Source: an uncultured Fibrobacter sp.
GTDB lineage: Bacteria > Fibrobacterota > Fibrobacteria > Fibrobacterales > Fibrobacteraceae
NCBI GenBank assembly: GCA_947306025.1
Contig: CAMZFJ010000049.1
Coordinates: 1-8,920, forward strand
Direction: 5' to 3'
DNA: 8,920 bases
Part shown: positions 6,339-8,920 of the stretch, piece after piece
Layout: each line of letters begins with the position of its first letter
How positions within the stretch are numbered: the stretch's first letter is position 1
Notes under the pieces: model-generated
The model's database searches: none
The model's input: the letters and a program-made list of their open reading frames with translations, nothing else
What the model was told of the DNA's origin: nothing
Translations under genes and position numbers: made by a program

Positions 6339-6344
6339 ATATTA
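6339..6344 (-). promoter_or_regulatory. Weak candidate -10 box for the regulator/lipoprotein operon
   Basis: TAATAT in minus sense lies 10 nt before the ATG at 6328, with only TTACTA at 17 nt as a -35. Initiation here would give an almost leaderless mRNA, consistent with the absence of a ribosome binding site. The surrounding 6330-6410 is AT-rich enough to yield such hexamers by chance. Confidence 0.25.
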
Positions 6345-6411
6345 CAAAATTTGCGTTTTTATAGTAAAAAATGGCAATTTTTTATAAAAATTTTTTAGAA
6401 ATTTAAAATAT

Positions 6412-6427
6412 GATACAAGCTTGTGTC
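6412..6427. promoter_or_regulatory. 16-bp imperfect palindrome, possible operator
   Basis: GATACAAGCTTGTGTC is an inverted repeat with 7 of 8 positions paired and a perfect 10-bp core ACAAGCTTGT. It lies about 84 nt upstream of the putative regulator gene and just beyond the terminator of the preceding operon. Its position suits an operator, perhaps for autoregulation, but no second copy is visible in the window. Confidence 0.3.
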
Positions 6428-6430
6428 ATT

Positions 6431-6458
6431 AAAAAAAGCCCGCTTTGTGAAGCGAGCT
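6431..6458 (-). terminator. Intrinsic terminator of membrane-protein pair 1
   Basis: In minus sense AGCTCGCTT (6450-6458), loop CACA and AAGCGGGCT (6437-6445) pair over 9 bp with one G-T wobble, followed by TTTTTTT (6437-6431). It starts 27 nt after the stop codon of the 6486-8255 gene. This is the best-formed terminator in the window. Confidence 0.85.
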
Positions 6459-6485
6459 TATATGTGATTGAAAACCGAAAAGCTC

Positions 6486-8255
6486 TTACTCTATAAACAG
6501 CAATCCCTTGATTTTGAGCGAGCGGTCCGTTTCGGACCATTGGGATGCATGGAGGTAGTGCAATCCGATGGTTGCCCCTTCGGTCTTCAGGATTCTTGTG
6601 GTGTCCTGTTTTAAAGTTTCTTTTAAGACCTTGAAGTTGTAGAATTTTTTATTTGCCTGAACTGCGTTCGTATCGGCGCTAGCGGAGTCCGCCTTGGTCT
6701 TGTCCTTTGGCTCGATGGAGATTCGGAACGAGAGCGTGTCGCCCAGGAATTCAAAATAGTCGTCGGAGAAATACTGGTCCAATCGAGCGGCTTCTTTTGC
6801 GCCTTTAGGAATAGCGAATGTTAGATTCTCCGAATGCGAGATTGTTGCTTCGAAGGATTCGAATACTTCGGTGGTGTCGGTTTCGCTGTTGTTAGATTTG
6901 GGTTCAGGCTCGGATTCGTTGTACAGGGAAATTTTCGCGGAAAAATACCGGGCCAAATAGGCGTCATCTAGCTTTTGGATTCGGGTGAGGATTTTTTGTG
7001 CATCATTGTCTTCACTTTTTTTAAGAGCTTTAATGAACTCGTTCTCGTCTTTTCCGCTTAGCGGGAAATCTTTGTAGCCTTGCTCGATCAGAGCGTTTTC
7101 GATGCTGTGGAGCCATATGTGGTTGGTAATTGTTTTGGCGTTGAAGGGGGAGTCGGTGCAAATAAAGAACAGTACGCAGAATGTCAAGGCGATGTATCGG
7201 AACTTGCGCTTGATTTTGTCGATGAGCCATATGGCGATAACGGCGTAGAAGTAAATGTTGATGGCGATGACGTAAAAGAACTCTTCCTCGATACCGCTGT
7301 CAAGCAGCATGATGAAGATGTCGATGGACATTGAAAAGACAAGGGGAATGCAGGCCGCGGGGAATATTTTTAAAAGTCGTTTTTCGAGAGTTTCGTTTGG
7401 GGCGAGGTGCGCTGGGTACATCACGGAGACTAGCACGAGCATGTAAACCATGAAACTCGAAACAAAGGCCGAAACGACACCTTCGGGCATGTTCCATAGT
7501 GCAATGAACTTGATGATGTATGCATAAAAAAGGAGAATGCCGATGGCAAGTACCGGGATAAAGAGGAACCGGATGGTGCTTGTTGCAAATTTGTTCAATG
7601 AGGGCCTTTCTTCGAGGCATTCGTCAATGGAAGGAATTCCTGTAAAATACAATATGGGGAGTACTGTGCAGGAGCAGAATAGGAAAATGTAAAAGTAGAC
7701 CTTCTCGCTGAAATCGGTGTCGAAAAGTCCTGCAAAACCAAGTACTAGGCCTTCAACGGCGCCGAGCAAAATTGCGGAGATGATGACTGCGGTTATTAAG
7801 GCCTTGATGTTTTTTTGTAGAAAATTCCAGAATCCGTTTTCGTCTTTTTGTCCCCAGAATGGGGCGAAGAAAATGCTTAACGCGGCTACTAGATAAAAGA
7901 GTATGATGGTGCTAGTGAAGTAAAAAAGATGGATCTCGTCTTCTCTAAAAAAGATGGCGACTAATGTGGCTGAAACGACTAGCCATGTACTGCTAGTGAT
8001 AATTTGTGGGACATGGCTTGTGCTTTTTCGGGATTCCTGGAATAGCGTTGTTGCGGCGGCGATGAGCATCGCAGCGACAGGGTAAATGCTTAACCATATT
8101 AAAGACTTGATGGCGTCTTCGAGAAATGATGGACGTATTTCGCAAAGGGTGACGATTATAAAGAAAGTAATGAAGGCGAACACCGATGCGAGCGGGATCC
8201 GCTTGAACGTAGTGGAGATTTGGCTTGGGTATTTTTTGAACTTGGTCAAATCCAT
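6486..8255 (-). CDS. DUF4153-like polytopic membrane protein (second gene of pair 1)
   Basis: A 589-residue paralogue, closest at its N-terminus to the 231-2033 gene (MDLTKFKKYPSQISTTFKRIPLAS against MDLTSFKKYPNQISSAFKRFPLAS). It has about 11 membrane segments over residues 20-367 and then an extracytoplasmic domain (about 372-589). Conserved landmarks are TLFQESRKST (70-79), LYFTGIPSIDECLEERP (202-218), FYAYIIKFIALWNMPEG (243-259), SPFNA (369-373), W381..SIENALIEQG...FPL and the ending KGLLFIE. The usual RISDYGISELR motif is replaced by MLLDSGIEEEFF (315-326), losing the conserved Arg and Tyr residues. The C-terminal domain also has two acidic/polar insertions (about 446-470 and 517-535) absent from its paralogues. 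The start is supported by a GGAG in the last codons of the upstream gene. It is followed by a strong terminator. Function unknown. Confidence 0.82.
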   Translation of the reverse strand: MDLTKFKKYPSQISTTFKRIPLASVFAFITFFIIVTLCEIRPSFLEDAIKSLIWLSIYPVAAMLIAAATTLFQESRKSTSHVPQIITSSTWLVVSATLVAIFFREDEIHLFYFTSTIILFYLVAALSIFFAPFWGQKDENGFWNFLQKNIKALITAVIISAILLGAVEGLVLGFAGLFDTDFSEKVYFYIFLFCSCTVLPILYFTGIPSIDECLEERPSLNKFATSTIRFLFIPVLAIGILLFYAYIIKFIALWNMPEGVVSAFVSSFMVYMLVLVSVMYPAHLAPNETLEKRLLKIFPAACIPLVFSMSIDIFIMLLDSGIEEEFFYVIAINIYFYAVIAIWLIDKIKRKFRYIALTFCVLFFICTDSPFNAKTITNHIWLHSIENALIEQGYKDFPLSGKDENEFIKALKKSEDNDAQKILTRIQKLDDAYLARYFSAKISLYNESEPEPKSNNSETDTTEVFESFEATISHSENLTFAIPKGAKEAARLDQYFSDDYFEFLGDTLSFRISIEPKDKTKADSASADTNAVQANKKFYNFKVLKETLKQDTTRILKTEGATIGLHYLHASQWSETDRSLKIKGLLFIE

Positions 8256-8265
8256 AATTTACTCC
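8253..8265 (-). promoter_or_regulatory. Translational-coupling junction, near-identical to the one at 2031-2043
   Basis: In minus sense the junction is GGAGTAAATTATG: GGAG in the last codons of the upstream gene (8262-8265), TAA stop, 3-nt gap and ATG. It differs by one base from the junction of the other pair and implies coupled translation. Confidence 0.7.
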
Positions 8266-8920
8266 AGGAAGAGGATGCCGCTTATGTGGAAGTAATTGTT
8301 TTTTTCTGGTTTTTCTCTTATGGTTATGTCCAAATTTTCGACACTGATTTGGGCGCCTTCGGTTTTGATTGTTTTTACGTCTTTTTGTTCCAAAGCTTGC
8401 TTGGTAATAAAGAAATCAAACGTCTTGTCGATTTTCTTGGCTTTGAACTTGAAGAACAGGGTATCATTGCGTAACTCGTAGTCTTCTTTGCGGATAGTTT
8501 TGGAAAAGTGATTTACTTTGGTTGCGTTTTGGGGGATGTCGAAATAATCGTCTTTAGTGTTGCTTATGTGCTTGCTGATAACGGGCTCGTCTGCGTTTTT
8601 ATTTGTGGAGGGATTTCTAGAAATCAATATGAGAGGCTCTCCATTCGTGATGTATTGGGCGAGTTCCTCGTCGTGTCTGGAATTGAGAATTTCCAACCGT
8701 GAAGTGGCGATGTTTGTTTTGTGGTCGCTCTTGTCCTGGATGCGTCTTGCGAATTCTACAGTTTCTTCCTTGCTTAGCGGAAACTTGTTATAGCCTTCTT
8801 CGGCGAGAGCGTCCTTGATACTCCCCATCCAGACGCGATGCGTGACATTGTAAGCGCTCAGCGGACCGTTGGTGGCGATGAAGAACATGCTGCAAAAGAC
8901 GATGGCGATGTACTTGGATT
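8259..8920 (-). CDS. DUF4153-like membrane protein, C-terminal part (first gene of pair 1, cut by window edge)
   Basis: The frame is open to the window end; about 220 residues are visible. It begins with SKYIAIVFCSMFFIATNGPL, the last membrane segment, aligning with FKYIAIVFCAILFVLTSSPF of the 231-2033 protein, so the internal Met at 8888 is not the true start. Next comes GPLSAYNV, which resembles the GPxSAYxVS motif following the last helix of DUF4153 proteins. The extracytoplasmic domain has W...SIKDALAEEG...FPL, SRHDEELAQY, DIPQNA, RNDTLFF, KTEGAQ and the terminal GILFLE. SRHDE and TxGA link it to the 2037-3740 protein, whereas DIP.NA...ELRNDT resembles the 231-2033 protein. Most of the membrane domain lies outside the window. 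Function unknown. Confidence 0.8.
   Translation of the reverse strand, partial: SKYIAIVFCSMFFIATNGPLSAYNVTHRVWMGSIKDALAEEGYNKFPLSKEETVEFARRIQDKSDHKTNIATSRLEILNSRHDEELAQYITNGEPLILISRNPSTNKNADEPVISKHISNTKDDYFDIPQNATKVNHFSKTIRKEDYELRNDTLFFKFKAKKIDKTFDFFITKQALEQKDVKTIKTEGAQISVENLDITIREKPEKNNYFHISGILFLE

Noticed and set aside
6345..6411. Standard sigma70 promoter for the regulator operon (TTGCCA at 6372-6377 as -35)
   Set aside because: At 16-19 nt spacing the partner hexamers are GCAAAT or similar, which are poor -10 boxes; AT-rich background makes isolated matches uninformative.
8259..8888. Complete 209-residue protein starting at the ATG at 8888
   Set aside because: The frame stays open to the window edge and the upstream residues (SKYIAIVFCS) align with the last membrane helix of the paralogues, so this Met is internal to a longer gene.

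Overview
The window looks like chromosome from a Fibrobacter-type bacterium (phylum Fibrobacterota). The best taxonomic clue is a two-gene operon that joins members of two protein families named for Fibrobacter succinogenes: a TIGR02147 ('Fsuc_second') putative DNA-binding protein and a lipoprotein ending in the TIGR02145 'Fib_succ_major' (FISUMP) domain. The moderate GC content and a mosaic intergenic repeat region fit this. The assignment rests on family recognition by eye, not on a database search.

All six genes lie on the minus strand, so transcription runs from high to low coordinates. From upstream to downstream: (1) the 3' part of a DUF4153-like polytopic membrane protein, cut by the window edge (8259-8920), followed after 3 nt by a second, complete paralogue (6486-8255) and a good intrinsic terminator (6431-6458). 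(2) A TIGR02147 protein (5486-6328) coupled through a TAATG overlap to a FISUMP lipoprotein (3936-5486). (3) An intergenic mosaic (3741-3935) with 14-bp repeats, a hairpin terminator and a TATAAT box. (4) Two more DUF4153-like paralogues (2037-3740 and 231-2033), again 3 nt apart. (5) A short spacer with a weak terminator overlapping a well-formed sigma70-type promoter, which drives the 5' end of ahcY (S-adenosylhomocysteinase), cut at position 1.

The most notable content is the array of four related membrane proteins. The complete ones have about 11 predicted membrane segments and an extracytoplasmic C-terminal domain of roughly 190-220 residues with recurring motifs: W..(S/N)I...L...G...FPL just outside the last membrane segment, RNDTLFF-like strands, and a conserved extreme C-terminus of the type G(I/L)(L/M)F(M/L/I)(E/K). 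They sit in two tandem pairs with nearly identical gene junctions, which suggests duplication of a two-gene operon and perhaps two-subunit membrane assemblies. The regulator/lipoprotein cassette sits between the pairs as its own transcription unit. The function of the DUF4153-like proteins is unknown and none is proposed beyond a membrane/envelope role.
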